Part shown: in pieces, positions 1-8,972 of the stretch
Numbering within the stretch: the first letter of the stretch is position 1
Layout of the letters: every line of letters begins with the position of its first letter
Source of the DNA: Shimia sp. R10_1
Lineage (GTDB): Bacteria; Pseudomonadota; Alphaproteobacteria; Rhodobacterales; Rhodobacteraceae
Length of the DNA: 64,000 nucleotides
Direction: 5' to 3'
NCBI RefSeq assembly: GCF_017744095.1
Contig: NZ_JAGHQX010000003.1
Location: 349,884 to 413,883 of the forward strand
The notes under the pieces: model-generated
Told to the model about the DNA's origin: nothing
Database searches by the model: none
Seen by the model: only the letters and a program-made list of their open reading frames with translations
Program-made: the position numbers and the translations under genes

Positions 1-473
1 CACAGCATTTTTTGCAAAAGCACCAAATCCATCCAACGGTCAAACTTCCGCCCCACCTCTGGCAGCCGCCCAACCTCTTCAAATCCCATGCGTTTGTGAA
101 AGTCGATCCCGCCCGTGTTTTCACCGCCGACACCGGCCACCATCACGTGATGCCCAGCGGCTTTCGCTGCAAGTTCAAGCGCAGCAAGCAGGGCACGCCC
201 CATGCCCTGCCCGCGCGCTGCTTCGGCAAGATAAACGGTGTGCTCCACCGTGCGCAGATAGCCAGGTCCCGCGCGAAACGGCCCATAGGTGGCAAAGCCC
301 ACCACCTGCCCGTTCCGCACCGCAACCAGAAACACCGCCTGCTCCAGCGCCGCGCGCACAGCCTCCGTAGTTTTCTCTACTGTTGTGAAGGTGCTCACCC
401 CATCGCGGATCTCACGGTTCCAAATGGCCGCAATGGCCTCTGCGTCCGAGATCTCTGCTGTGCGCAACCTCAT
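1..473 (-). CDS. GNAT family N-acetyltransferase (phosphinothricin acetyltransferase-like), 3' end cut by window edge
   Basis: Reading leftwards from ATG at 473, at least 157 codons stay open to the window edge, so the C-terminus is missing. The acetyl-CoA binding signature is visible as the stretch ARGQGMGRALL, preceded by HTVYLAEAA and followed by FHKRMGFEEVGRLPEVG. This order is that of the PAT/MnaT-like branch of GNAT enzymes, which acetylate small amines or amino-acid analogues with acetyl-CoA in the cytoplasm. The start overlaps the stop of the upstream VOC gene as ATGA (470-473), which fixes the start and suggests translational coupling. The substrate cannot be told from sequence. Confidence 0.85.
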   Translation of the reverse strand, partial: MRLRTAEISDAEAIAAIWNREIRDGVSTFTTVEKTTEAVRAALEQAVFLVAVRNGQVVGFATYGPFRAGPGYLRTVEHTVYLAEAARGQGMGRALLAALELAAKAAGHHVMVAGVGGENTGGIDFHKRMGFEEVGRLPEVGRKFDRWMDLVLLQKML

Positions 474-1075
474 CGCAGCACGCGCGTGCCGTGGGGCGTG
501 TCAAAGGTCGCGCGCAGCTCCGAAGGCCCTTCCACAAACACGACCCGCGCATCAGACAGCCCAACCGCAGCTTCCAGTGCCGCTGCCTCCGGATGCGCCA
601 CCTCCAGTCGAGTGAGCGCCACACCGGAGGCTGGCAATAATTCCGCAGGCGTCACCGCCACATCCCACTGAATGAGCGCTGGAAAGCGGTTGTCAAACGG
701 CAGCACGCCGCTGTCCGGCACCGCCATCCGCCAGCGCAGATCCCCACGCGCCAAAGCAATCGGTTTGCCTGCATCCGCATCTAGGCCCGCCAGCTCAGCC
801 TCAAGATCATCGCTCCGGCAAATCCAGTTCCCCAGCCGCGCCCCACCAGACAGCCGATCCAGATCAAACCAGCGTGGATAAGGCAGCGCATCCGCCGCCG
901 GATTGGCGGCAATCGCTTCCAGGTACAGCCCATCTGCCAGGCCAATCAGCTGATTGTGCGTGCCAAAATGCGCATGCTCTCCGCCCGGCCCCATGGCCAC
1001 GCCCAGCGCCTCTTCCACATGTGCCACAGCCTCTGCGAGGTTTTCTGCCGCCACGGCCAAATGATCCAACTGCAT
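470..1075 (-). CDS. VOC/glyoxalase-like domain protein
   Basis: A 201-residue protein beginning MQLDHLAVAAENL, a typical first beta strand of the vicinal oxygen chelate (glyoxalase/bleomycin resistance) fold. Its length and the sequence THNQLIGLADGLYLEAIA fit the glyoxalase_3 type of VOC protein, whose substrates are mostly unknown. An ATG 17 codons further upstream is open, but ATG 1075 has a clear ribosome binding site (GGAGAGG) and begins at the conserved strand, so I chose it. It is followed by the GNAT gene with a 4-base ATGA overlap and lies 139 bp downstream of scpA on the same strand. Function beyond the fold is not known. Confidence 0.8.
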   Translation of the reverse strand: MQLDHLAVAAENLAEAVAHVEEALGVAMGPGGEHAHFGTHNQLIGLADGLYLEAIAANPAADALPYPRWFDLDRLSGGARLGNWICRSDDLEAELAGLDADAGKPIALARGDLRWRMAVPDSGVLPFDNRFPALIQWDVAVTPAELLPASGVALTRLEVAHPEAAALEAAVGLSDARVVFVEGPSELRATFDTPHGTRVLR

Positions 1076-1214
1076 TGCGCATCCTCTCCGTTTTGCGCCA
1101 CAAAAACCCAAAGCCTCGCCAACCACAACGAAAAAGGGACGCGAAACCGCGCCCCTTCCTCTTGCTCAAAATATCCCGGGGGTTTGGGGGCTGGCCCCCA
1201 ACAGACAGGATCCC

Positions 1215-3341
1215 TCAGTCACGTGCATCCCGGATCAGCTGCAAAATGTTCTGCGCCGCCTCAGGGATGTTGGTGCCGGGACCAAAGATCGCCTTCACGC
1301 CCGCTTTCTTGAGGAAGTCATAATCCTGCTGCGGAATAACGCCGCCGCAGATCACAATAATGTCTTCCGCATCTTTTTCCTTCAGCGCTTCAATCAACTG
1401 TGGCGCAAGCGTCTTGTGCCCGGCCGCTTGCGAGGAAATGCCAACCACATGCACGTCATTGTCCACCGCATCCTGCGCCGCTTCTGCCGGGGTCTGGAAC
1501 AGAGGACCCACATCCACGTCAAAACCGATGTCGGCAAAAGCCGTGGCGATCACTTTGGCGCCACGGTCGTGCCCATCCTGCCCCATTTTCACCACCAGAA
1601 GACGTGGGCGACGACCCTCTTCTTCGGCGAAGTCTTCGATGGATTTCTGAATGGCCGCAAAGCCTTCGTCACCTTCATAGGCCGCTCCATAGACACCCGC
1701 GAGGGTTTTCACCTCGGCACGGTGACGACCAAACTCTTTCTCCATTGCCATGCTGATTTCCCCAACTGATGCCCGCGCACGCGCCGCTTCCACAGCCGCC
1801 TCAAGCAGGTTGCCACCTTCTTTGGCACGCCGTGTGATTTCCGCCAGTGCCGCCTGACAGACCGCCTCATCACGCTCCGCACGCATCTTCTTCAGACGCG
1901 CAATCTGGCTTTCCCGCACAGCCACATTGTCCACGTCCAGAATGTCGATCGGGTCTTCCTGCTCCTTGCGGTACTTGTTGACCCCAACGATCACCTCTTC
2001 GCCCCGGTCAATCATCGCCTGACGCTTGGCTGCAGTTTCCTCGATGCGCAGCTTGGGCATGCCGCTGGCCACAGCCTTGGTCATGCCGCCCATCTGCTCG
2101 ACTTCTTGAATGATCGCCCAGGCCTTCTCGATCAGCTCCTCAGTAAGGCTCTCAATGTAGTAAGAGCCCGCCAGCGGATCGACCACATTGGTCACGCCAG
2201 TCTCTTCTTGCAATACCAGCTGCGTGTTGCGCGCAATCCGGGCAGAGAAGTCTGTGGGCAGGGCAATTGCCTCATCCAGCGCATTGGTGTGCAGAGACTG
2301 CGTGCCACCCAATACCGCAGACATCGCCTCATAGGCGGTGCGGATCACGTTGTTGTAGGGGTCCTGCTCCTGCAGGCTCACACCCGATGTCTGACAGTGG
2401 GTGCGCAGCATTTTGGAGCGCTCGGATTTCGCGCCAAATTCGGTCATCACGCGGAACCACAGCGTGCGCGCCGCCCGCAGCTTGGCAATCTCCATGAAGA
2501 AGTTCATGCCAATCGCAAAGAAGAAGCTCAAACGCCCGGCAAACTTGTCCACATCCATGCCCGCATCAATCGCGGCCTGCACGTACTCCTTGCCGTCCGC
2601 AATGGTATAGGCCAGCTCCTGCACAAGGTTCGCGCCCGCTTCCTGCATGTGATAGCCGGAAATCGAAATGCTGTTGAACTTCGGCATCTCATTGGAGGTG
2701 AACTCGATGATGTCAGAGATGATCCGCATGCTCGGCTCTGGCGGATAGATATAGGTGTTGCGCACCATAAACTCTTTCAGAACATCGTTCTGAATGGTGC
2801 CCGACAGCAGCGCTTTGTCGTGCCCCTGCTCTTCGCCCGCCACAATGAAGTTGGCCAGAATTGGAATGACAGCGCCGTTCATGGTCATGGAGACCGACAC
2901 CTGATCCAGCGGAATGCCGTCAAACAGCACCTTCATGTCTTCAACAGAGTCAATCGCCACACCGGCTTTGCCCACGTCCCCCACAACACGCTCATGGTCA
3001 CTGTCATAGCCACGATGTGTCGCCAAATCGAAGGCCACCGAAACACCCTGCTGACCCGCGGCCAGATTGCGACGGTAAAACGCGTTGGATTCTTCTGCGG
3101 TGGAGAAGCCCGCGTACTGACGGATCGTCCAGGGGCGGCCCGCATACATCGTCGCCTTCACGCCACGCGTAAAGGGCGCAAACCCCGGCATCGTGCCGGT
3201 ATGAGGCAGATCCGCCGTATCCTCAGCCGTGTAGAGGGGTTTGACCCGAATGCCTTCCAGCGTCTCCCAGGTCAGGTCGTCCAGAGGTTTGCCGCGCAGC
3301 TCTTTCTCTGCCAGTTCGGCCCATTTCTTGGTGTCCGTCAT
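1215..3341 (-). CDS. scpA: Methylmalonyl-CoA mutase, single-chain, adenosylcobalamin-dependent
   Basis: Converts (R)-methylmalonyl-CoA to succinyl-CoA, the last step of propionyl-CoA assimilation. The 708 residues match the single-chain enzyme: a catalytic TIM barrel in roughly residues 1-550 (for example [11 protein letters not shown] and [12 protein letters not shown]) and a C-terminal B12-binding domain with the histidine motif [10 protein letters not shown]. The open frame extends 25 codons upstream, but ATG 3341 has GAGG nine bases before it and begins [10 protein letters not shown]. pccA and pccB in this window supply the preceding carboxylase step. The B12 axial His is present and the protein looks intact. 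No cobalamin riboswitch is evident upstream. Confidence 0.97.
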   Translation of the reverse strand: MTDTKKWAELAEKELRGKPLDDLTWETLEGIRVKPLYTAEDTADLPHTGTMPGFAPFTRGVKATMYAGRPWTIRQYAGFSTAEESNAFYRRNLAAGQQGVSVAFDLATHRGYDSDHERVVGDVGKAGVAIDSVEDMKVLFDGIPLDQVSVSMTMNGAVIPILANFIVAGEEQGHDKALLSGTIQNDVLKEFMVRNTYIYPPEPSMRIISDIIEFTSNEMPKFNSISISGYHMQEAGANLVQELAYTIADGKEYVQAAIDAGMDVDKFAGRLSFFFAIGMNFFMEIAKLRAARTLWFRVMTEFGAKSERSKMLRTHCQTSGVSLQEQDPYNNVIRTAYEAMSAVLGGTQSLHTNALDEAIALPTDFSARIARNTQLVLQEETGVTNVVDPLAGSYYIESLTEELIEKAWAIIQEVEQMGGMTKAVASGMPKLRIEETAAKRQAMIDRGEEVIVGVNKYRKEQEDPIDILDVDNVAVRESQIARLKKMRAERDEAVCQAALAEITRRAKEGGNLLEAAVEAARARASVGEISMAMEKEFGRHRAEVKTLAGVYGAAYEGDEGFAAIQKSIEDFAEEEGRRPRLLVVKMGQDGHDRGAKVIATAFADIGFDVDVGPLFQTPAEAAQDAVDNDVHVVGISSQAAGHKTLAPQLIEALKEKDAEDIIVICGGVIPQQDYDFLKKAGVKAIFGPGTNIPEAAQNILQLIRDARD

Positions 3342-3366
3342 CGATGTCATCCTCAACTTCTTGTTG

Positions 3367-4257
3367 CTAACCAAAGCGACTGGCCAGGCCAGCCCTCTCC
3401 GGTGTGCTGTCTTCAATCAGATACGCCAGACCATCCGCCCCGGCACGCAGCCAGGCCAGATCTTCGACGTAAATTTCTCTCAGTATGTCCACCTTGAACG
3501 CGTCAAACGGGTGCCAGCGGCCCATCCCGTTCGGCAAGGCGTCAGGCGTTTCGCGGCGATCTTGCAAAATCTCGCGCAGCTCTGGCAATTTGGGCACCTG
3601 CGCCAGACCATTCAGGCGAAAGTTTGTCGGCGCCTCAAACCGCCCGCTCACCGCGTAGCCCAAAACCACTTCCGGGCGGGCGCCCAGACGCTCATATGGG
3701 ATCACCAGAATCTCTGCGTCAGGCGCGGCGCAGGCCAGATCCATCACCACCTTGCGCCAGCTGCGGGGTTGGGTGACCAGCCGTTCCAGCTTGGCGGCAT
3801 CTGGCAGGGCATGGCCCTGACGCAAACCATGGGCCAAAGCGCCGCCCCAATAGTCCTCCAATGCGCGCATGCCGATGATCACCCGCTTCACGCGACCGCC
3901 AAAGGCATGCACAAATCGGGCCACACGCTCCCCCGCCGCCGGATACAAACGCTCCGAAGTGAGATTGTTTGTGAGGCTGCCCAGCATATCCGGCTCAAGC
4001 ACCATCAGATCCTTGACCTTATCACGCTCAAGCATCGCCGCCCGCAAACGCACCCGTCCGGCCCCGCGCGCACGGCGCCGTTCCACGCCGTGCAGACCGG
4101 AGCGCAATGTGACCCCGTCAAACAGGCCCTTGCGGGTGTGCTCTGTTGTCCAGACCGCCAAACCATTGGCCTGAAGTGACCGCCGGTTGCGATTGAGATA
4201 GCTTGCGAGTGTGGAAACCCCAGAGAGATGGGCCCCGACATGTAGGATGACGTCCAT
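3367..4257 (-). CDS. Hypothetical protein, degenerate sulfotransferase-like P-loop protein
   Basis: A 296-residue protein starting [13 protein letters not shown]. In sulfotransferase-like proteins of related bacteria this N-terminus reads LHVGxHKTGTTSLQ, a PAPS-binding P-loop. Here the Lys and the Thr-Thr pair are replaced ([12 protein letters not shown]), so the nucleotide loop looks eroded. The later stretch [16 protein letters not shown] resembles the second conserved strand of those proteins. The gene ends 25 bp before the scpA start on the same strand and probably shares its transcript. The upstream ATG 24 codons earlier is less likely because the fold begins at 4257. It may be a non-catalytic relative; no function is assigned. 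Confidence 0.7.
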   Translation of the reverse strand: MDVILHVGAHLSGVSTLASYLNRNRRSLQANGLAVWTTEHTRKGLFDGVTLRSGLHGVERRRARGAGRVRLRAAMLERDKVKDLMVLEPDMLGSLTNNLTSERLYPAAGERVARFVHAFGGRVKRVIIGMRALEDYWGGALAHGLRQGHALPDAAKLERLVTQPRSWRKVVMDLACAAPDAEILVIPYERLGARPEVVLGYAVSGRFEAPTNFRLNGLAQVPKLPELREILQDRRETPDALPNGMGRWHPFDAFKVDILREIYVEDLAWLRAGADGLAYLIEDSTPERAGLASRFG

Positions 4258-4434
4258 GGCTGCGCGCACCTTGCTAAAGGCCAAACCCGCAGGGGCGGCC
4301 GGATATACAGAGGCGGCCATCATGCACATGCACCTATGGAGATCATGCTAATCGACTGTAAAATTTGACCCAATTTACGGTTTGGGATCGTAATGTCAGG
4401 CAACACGCTTATATTGGGCGCAGCAGGAGAGAGA

Positions 4435-4908
4435 ATGACACACCGCTTAGCCCTTGTTCTAATTGCCTTTCTGTCGGCCACCGGCGTTGCGGCACAGGCC
4501 ACCGAAGCCACACCCGAAACCGGCACAGAAAACGCTGAAAATACACCACAACTTGTGCGCTCCGGCCTGGATGCAGATCCAGACGCGTTCCTCTGGGTGA
4601 ATCGGCTGATCGTGGTTTTTGCTGACACCCCACGCGATCCACGCTTCGCCCAGCAGATGGAGCTGATCGAGGCGCAACCGGACGATTTGCGCGTACGCGA
4701 TGTGGTTGTGTTCACCGACACCGATCCGGCGGCCCAATCCGCCCTGCGCCAAAAACTGCGCCCACGTGGCTTCATGATGGCGATGATTGGCAAAGACGGC
4801 ACCGTGTATTTCCGCAAACCGCTGCCCTGGTCGGTGCGCGAAATATCCGCCAACATCGACAAAAACCCGCTGCGCCAACAGGAAATCCGCGACCGCCGCC
4901 AGCCTTGA
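4435..4908 (+). CDS. DUF4174 family exported protein
   Basis: A 157-residue protein with an N-terminal hydrophobic signal segment (MTHRLALVLIAFLSATGVAA) followed by a short low-complexity linker rich in Thr and Glu, then a compact domain with FLWVNRLIVVFADTP and GFMMAMIGKDGTVYFRKP. This is the pattern of DUF4174 proteins, a thioredoxin-like fold family without known activity; no CxxC is present. AGGAGA lies just before the chosen ATG, which favours it over the ATG 14 codons upstream. Probably periplasmic. It is divergent from the sulfotransferase-like gene and convergent with the aldo/keto reductase. Confidence 0.8.
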   Translation: MTHRLALVLIAFLSATGVAAQATEATPETGTENAENTPQLVRSGLDADPDAFLWVNRLIVVFADTPRDPRFAQQMELIEAQPDDLRVRDVVVFTDTDPAAQSALRQKLRPRGFMMAMIGKDGTVYFRKPLPWSVREISANIDKNPLRQQEIRDRRQP

Positions 4909-4951
4909 ACGCGCATCTCTGCGCGCGGCGTGATATGCCCATTGGCCGGTC

Positions 4952-5866
4952 TCACGGCATCGTTTTCCCGCGCGCGGCGATCAGCACGTCATACCAGTCC
5001 TGACGGCTCAGGCGCACGTCAAACACCTTTGCACTGTCTTTGATCCGCGCCACATTCTGGGTGCCGATCAACGCAATGAGATTGCTGGGATGCGCCAGAA
5101 CCCAGGCCAGTGCCACATGGTCCACGCCCACGGATTCGCGCGTGGCGATCCCTTCCAGCACGGTCAGCACGCGGGCCTCCTGCGTGCCCGCTTCCGGCTG
5201 ATGCGCCGCTGTCAAACGGCCTCCGCCCAACGGCGACCAGGCCATCACCGCAAGGTTCAGTTCCTGCGCAATATCCAGCGTGCCATCTTCCAGCGGATCA
5301 ATCGCCAGCGGCGAAAACTCCGGCTGGCTCGCGACCAGAGGAAAATCCAACTTGCTTTGCAACGCTCGGATCTGCGTGTGAGTGAAATTGCTCACCCCTG
5401 CTTCGCGGATTTTGCCCGTCTGGCGCAGATGCGTCAGTGCATCTGCCACCTCCTCAAACGAGGCAAGAAGATCCGGACGATGGATCAGAAAAACGTCGAT
5501 GGTGTCGGCGCCAAGCCGCGCGAGCGAGCCTTCACAGCTCGCAATCAGGTTGGACGCGCGGCTGTCGTAGGGCACAGGCGGATGAATGCCCGCTTTGGTC
5601 ACCAGCACCGTGCGCGCGCGCAGATCTTTTTCTGCGCGGTAGACAGCACCCAGCACCTCTTCTGCAGCGCCAAAGCCCTCAGCCCCAAATCCGTAGATCG
5701 CTGCCGTGTCCACGAGGTTGGCGCCAATTTCCAGCGCCGCATGCACCTTCTGCGCCGCCTCCGCCGCTGTAGACCCTGCAAACCGCCAGCACCCATAGGC
5801 CAACCGCCCGGTGTCAAACGGGCCAATTTGGGTCGTCTTTGCAATTTGCAATGCGTCTCCGGTCAT
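4952..5866 (-). CDS. Aldo/keto reductase
   Basis: A 304-residue NAD(P)H-dependent oxidoreductase of the aldo/keto reductase superfamily. Diagnostic stretches are ANLVDTAAIYG (catalytic Asp and Tyr), LVTKAGIHPP (catalytic Lys), IDVFLIHRPD (catalytic His), and a C-terminal cofactor region AWVLAHPSNLIALIGTQN. It resembles the YdhF branch. A 14-codon N-terminal extension is open, but ATG 5866 starts nearer the conserved core. It lies 73 bp downstream of pccA on the same strand, so it may be co-transcribed. The carbonyl substrate cannot be predicted. Confidence 0.92.
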   Translation of the reverse strand: MTGDALQIAKTTQIGPFDTGRLAYGCWRFAGSTAAEAAQKVHAALEIGANLVDTAAIYGFGAEGFGAAEEVLGAVYRAEKDLRARTVLVTKAGIHPPVPYDSRASNLIASCEGSLARLGADTIDVFLIHRPDLLASFEEVADALTHLRQTGKIREAGVSNFTHTQIRALQSKLDFPLVASQPEFSPLAIDPLEDGTLDIAQELNLAVMAWSPLGGGRLTAAHQPEAGTQEARVLTVLEGIATRESVGVDHVALAWVLAHPSNLIALIGTQNVARIKDSAKVFDVRLSRQDWYDVLIAARGKTMP

Positions 5867-5939
5867 GGCGGGCACCTGTGGTTTCGGCGGTGAGCGCGCG
5901 CCCGACAACCATGCCGGGCGAGCCTTTGTTTGGATCAGA

Positions 5940-7967
5940 TCATTCGAACTCGATGATCACATCATCCACCGCGAGGCTGTCGCCCGCGGCTGCGTTGATC
6001 TTGCTGACCACGGCCTTCTTCTCGGCCCGCAGGATGTTTTCCATCTTCATGGCTTCCACCGTGCACAGCGCCTGACCTTCCTGAACTTCGTCGCCGACTT
6101 CCACGTCGACCTTCACGATCAGACCCGGCATTGGGCAGAGCAGCATCTTGGAGGTATCTGGTGGCAGCTTCTCTGGCATCAGCTTTGCAAGCTCGGCTTG
6201 GCGCGGCGTGCGCACATGCACTTTCATATCTGCACCACGGGTGCGCAGACGGAACCCACCGGAGATTTTGCCAACCTTCAGCACTAGGCGGCCATCCACA
6301 TCGACCTCAGCCAGCTGGTCACCCGGTGTCCAGTCAGAGGCCACGCGCAGCTTGCTGCCATCCTCAAACTTGACGGTAGAACCTTCTTTGTCGGCCTTCA
6401 CCTTCACGGCAAACTCATGGCCCTGCAGCGTGACAACCCACTTTTTGCCAACACGGCGCTCGTGGTTGTCCATACGGCCCGACACACGGGTGCGACGGAT
6501 CTCCGCCACGCGGTACATCGCCGCCGCTGCCGCCGCCACGCGCTTGAGCTGCGCCTCAGGCAGCTCTACGCCGTCAAAGCCTTCCGGATACTGCTCTTCG
6601 ATAAAGGCTGTGGTCATATCGCCCTTGATGAAGATCGGGTGATCCATCACCGCCGACAGGAACGGCAGGTTGTGGCCGATGCCTTCCACCTCAAAGCTGT
6701 CCAGCGCCACACGCATCGCCTCAATCGCCGCGTCTCGGGTCGGGGCCCATGTGCAGAGCTTGGCGATCATCGGGTCATAATACATGCTGATCTCGCCGCC
6801 TTCATAGACGCCAGTGTCATTGCGCACGACCTCATCGCCCGCATCACCGGGCTGGGTGCCAGGGGTGTAGGCTTTGGTCTCCGCCGGTGGGCGGTAACGG
6901 GTCAAGCGGCCAATGGACGGCAGGAAGTTGCGATAGGGATCTTCCGCATAAAGACGGTTCTCAATCGCCCAGCCCTGCAGCTTCACATCGTCTTGGGTGA
7001 TGCTCAGCGGCTCACCATTGGCGACACGGATCATCTGCTCCACGAGGTCCACACCGGTGATCAGCTCGGTCACAGGGTGTTCCACCTGCAGGCGGGTGTT
7101 CATCTCAAGGAAGTAGAAGTTTTTGTCGCCATCCACGATGAATTCCACGGTCCCGGCAGAGGCATAACCCACCGCTTTTGCCAGCGCGACAGATTGCTCG
7201 CCCATCGCCTTGCGGGTGGCTTCATCAAGGAACGGGCTTGGCGCCTCCTCCACAACTTTCTGGTTCCGACGCTGGATCGAACATTCGCGCTCGCCCAGAT
7301 ACACACCGTTGCCATGCGCGTCACACAGCACCTGAATTTCAATGTGGCGCGGCTGGGTCACAAACTTCTCGATGAAGATACGGTCATCGCCAAAGCTGTT
7401 GGCCGCTTCGTTCTTGGAAGATTGGAAACCCTCGCGCGCTTCTTCATCGTTCCACGCGATCCGCATGCCTTTGCCGCCGCCACCAGCGGAGGCTTTGATC
7501 ATCACCGGATAGCCGATCTCTTTAGAGATCTTCACCGCCTCATCCGCATCCTCGATCAGGCCCATATAGCCCGGCACGGTGGACACATTGGCGTCCTGCG
7601 CGATCTTTTTGGAGGTGATCTTGTCCCCCATCGCCTCAATCGCCCCTTTAGGGGGCCCGATGAAGGCCACGCCAGCCGCTTCCAGCGCCTCGGCAAATTT
7701 TGCGTTTTCAGACAGGAAGCCATAGCCAGGATGCACCGCCTGTGCGCCGGTCTTCTTGATGGCCTCCATGACCTTGTCGATCACGATGTAGGATTGGTTT
7801 GCCGGAGGTGGGCCAATATGCACCGCCTCGTCTGCCATCTGCACGTGCAGCGCCTGCTTGTCAGCATCCGAATAAATCGCCACCGTCTTGATGCCCATCT
7901 TGCGGGCGGATTTGATCACGCGACAGGCAATCTCGCCCCGGTTGGCAATCAGGATCTTATCGAACAT
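5940..7967 (-). CDS. pccA: Propionyl-CoA carboxylase alpha subunit (biotin carboxylase plus biotin carrier)
   Basis: The 675-residue biotin-containing subunit of propionyl-CoA carboxylase, which makes (S)-methylmalonyl-CoA. It starts MFDKILIANRGEIACRV, the canonical biotin carboxylase N-terminus. An ATP-grasp glycine loop (GGGGKGM) lies near residue 165, EMNTRLQVEHPVTE marks the active site, and the C-terminal carrier domain has the biotinylation motif EAMKMEN about 30 residues from the end. The middle region is the BT domain that contacts the beta subunit. pccB lies 4.4 kb away rather than adjacent, with porin and small envelope genes between them, a split arrangement found in roseobacters. 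Confidence 0.97.
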   Translation of the reverse strand: MFDKILIANRGEIACRVIKSARKMGIKTVAIYSDADKQALHVQMADEAVHIGPPPANQSYIVIDKVMEAIKKTGAQAVHPGYGFLSENAKFAEALEAAGVAFIGPPKGAIEAMGDKITSKKIAQDANVSTVPGYMGLIEDADEAVKISKEIGYPVMIKASAGGGGKGMRIAWNDEEAREGFQSSKNEAANSFGDDRIFIEKFVTQPRHIEIQVLCDAHGNGVYLGERECSIQRRNQKVVEEAPSPFLDEATRKAMGEQSVALAKAVGYASAGTVEFIVDGDKNFYFLEMNTRLQVEHPVTELITGVDLVEQMIRVANGEPLSITQDDVKLQGWAIENRLYAEDPYRNFLPSIGRLTRYRPPAETKAYTPGTQPGDAGDEVVRNDTGVYEGGEISMYYDPMIAKLCTWAPTRDAAIEAMRVALDSFEVEGIGHNLPFLSAVMDHPIFIKGDMTTAFIEEQYPEGFDGVELPEAQLKRVAAAAAAMYRVAEIRRTRVSGRMDNHERRVGKKWVVTLQGHEFAVKVKADKEGSTVKFEDGSKLRVASDWTPGDQLAEVDVDGRLVLKVGKISGGFRLRTRGADMKVHVRTPRQAELAKLMPEKLPPDTSKMLLCPMPGLIVKVDVEVGDEVQEGQALCTVEAMKMENILRAEKKAVVSKINAAAGDSLAVDDVIIEFE

Positions 7968-8018
7968 CGTCTCGTCCTTCTGGTCTTGTCAGGCCGCAAG
8001 CGCGGTCTGGTTTGGCAA

Positions 8019-8057
8019 TAAAAAAGCCACCCGCCCGCGCAAGCGAGGGGATGGCTT
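8019..8057 (-). terminator. Rho-independent terminator after the small lipoprotein gene
   Basis: Read leftwards, an AGCCA..TGGCT stem with a GC-rich upper part (arms about 8045-8056 and 8025-8037, small mismatches) is followed directly by TTTTTT. It sits between the 67-residue lipoprotein gene and pccA, so pccA probably has its own promoter in the remaining ~50 bp or depends on read-through. Confidence 0.75.
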
Positions 8058-8139
8058 CGTTTCTGGGATCAACTGTGGCTCAGCCGAAGAGCTCAGAACC
8101 GTCAGGCAAGGTGCAGTAAGTGCTGCACCCGCCGCCTGA

Positions 8140-8343
8140 TCAGCAACTGTTGGAGAATTCTTTACAATAGACCACATTGGCCGCGCTGCCGACGACGGCA
8201 CCCGCCGCAAGGTTGGCGCCAACAACCGCCGAGACCGCTGTACCTGCACCTGCCCCAATGAGCGCTTGTTCATTGAATGTGTCACCACAGGCGCCCAACG
8301 CGGTGAGCGCGCACAAGCCGATAATGGCTGAAGAAAGTCGCAT
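8140..8343 (-). CDS. Small lipoprotein with glycine-zipper segment
   Basis: A 67-residue protein with a lipoprotein signal peptide ending in the lipobox LGAC (Cys 19). After it comes a small-residue segment, GAGAGTAVSAVVGANLAAGAVVGS, that has the Gly/Ala spacing of glycine-zipper membrane proteins, and a short tail with two Cys residues (YCKEFSNSC) that could form a disulfide. It is probably an outer-membrane or periplasmic-face lipoprotein. It is followed by its own terminator. The ribosome binding site is weak, but the signal peptide leaves little doubt about the start. Function unknown. Confidence 0.8.
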   Translation of the reverse strand: MRLSSAIIGLCALTALGACGDTFNEQALIGAGAGTAVSAVVGANLAAGAVVGSAANVVYCKEFSNSC

Positions 8344-8972
8344 GTCTGAGTGTCCAATACCTGCGAAGGGACGAGGCCCCTAAGATTGCTGTCCGTATCC
8401 GCGTCAGCCCCCAAAATATCCTCATCGCGTTCCTCAAGTCCTGCCACGCGCAGGCCCTTGAAAAAAACGGGTGATTCTGAAGGGACACAACAGAACCACC
8501 CGGAAGGGGAAGGGTAACGGAATACACTGTTACAGGAACCCGCCAAATCGGCGCATTCCTCAGCACGCATGATGCCTGCAAATCTCGGAAACCAAAGTGG
8601 ATTTTGCGCCCACGCACAACGATAGGCCGCATCCTGCCCAATCAGCTGACCCCAAGGCAACTTCCCGCCGACAGAAAACAGGGCCCCCGATGCCAATCGG
8701 CGATCACTCGCCATCACAACCGCGCGACAATTCGGAACCAAATGGTACACAAGTGCATTTTCAAGAGGGGCGCGATCACATTTTCCAAACAAGATCGTCG
8801 GCAGTTTCACCAAAGTCTTACCCCGGCAAATGCCAATCTTTGCGTCCAATCTCACAAAACGGTCACAAGTCACTGAGAATTTTGGCCGCTCTGCTCTCAG
8901 CGACGTCATTTCGAGAATGTGCAAACCCGTGAAACCCATGGGGCGTTGCACGTCACTGAAAGGACCAGCCAA
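8344..8972. other. Long intergenic region before the porin gene
   Basis: 629 bp without a convincing protein gene. Overlapping open frames on the minus strand have no family resemblance and run antisense into the porin. The one clear structure is a leftward terminator at 8461-8501 that no known gene uses. The rightmost part must contain the porin promoter; AGGA lies just before its ATG at 8973. Confidence 0.6.
8461..8501 (-). terminator. Orphan rho-independent terminator facing left
   Basis: Arms 8491-8501 and 8469-8479 pair over 11 bases with one mismatch around an 11-base loop, and on the minus strand the hairpin is followed by one G and then seven T residues (8467-8461). This is a textbook intrinsic terminator. 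No protein gene ends just upstream of it on the minus strand, so it may end a small RNA that starts somewhere in 8502-8970. Confidence 0.75.

Noticed and set aside
2106..3497. Long plus-strand open frame inside scpA
   Set aside because: His- and Arg-rich antisense shadow of a clear methylmalonyl-CoA mutase.
5899..5920. CGCCCG..CGGGCG hairpin after pccA as a terminator
   Set aside because: Only six pairs and no T-run on either strand; may be chance in GC-rich DNA.
6417..8021. 534-codon plus-strand open frame over pccA
   Set aside because: Antisense shadow; pccA on the other strand has every expected motif.
8282..8641. 119-codon minus-strand open frame upstream of the small lipoprotein gene
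   Set aside because: Overlaps the lipoprotein gene and the 8461-8501 terminator and lacks any domain or convincing ribosome binding site.
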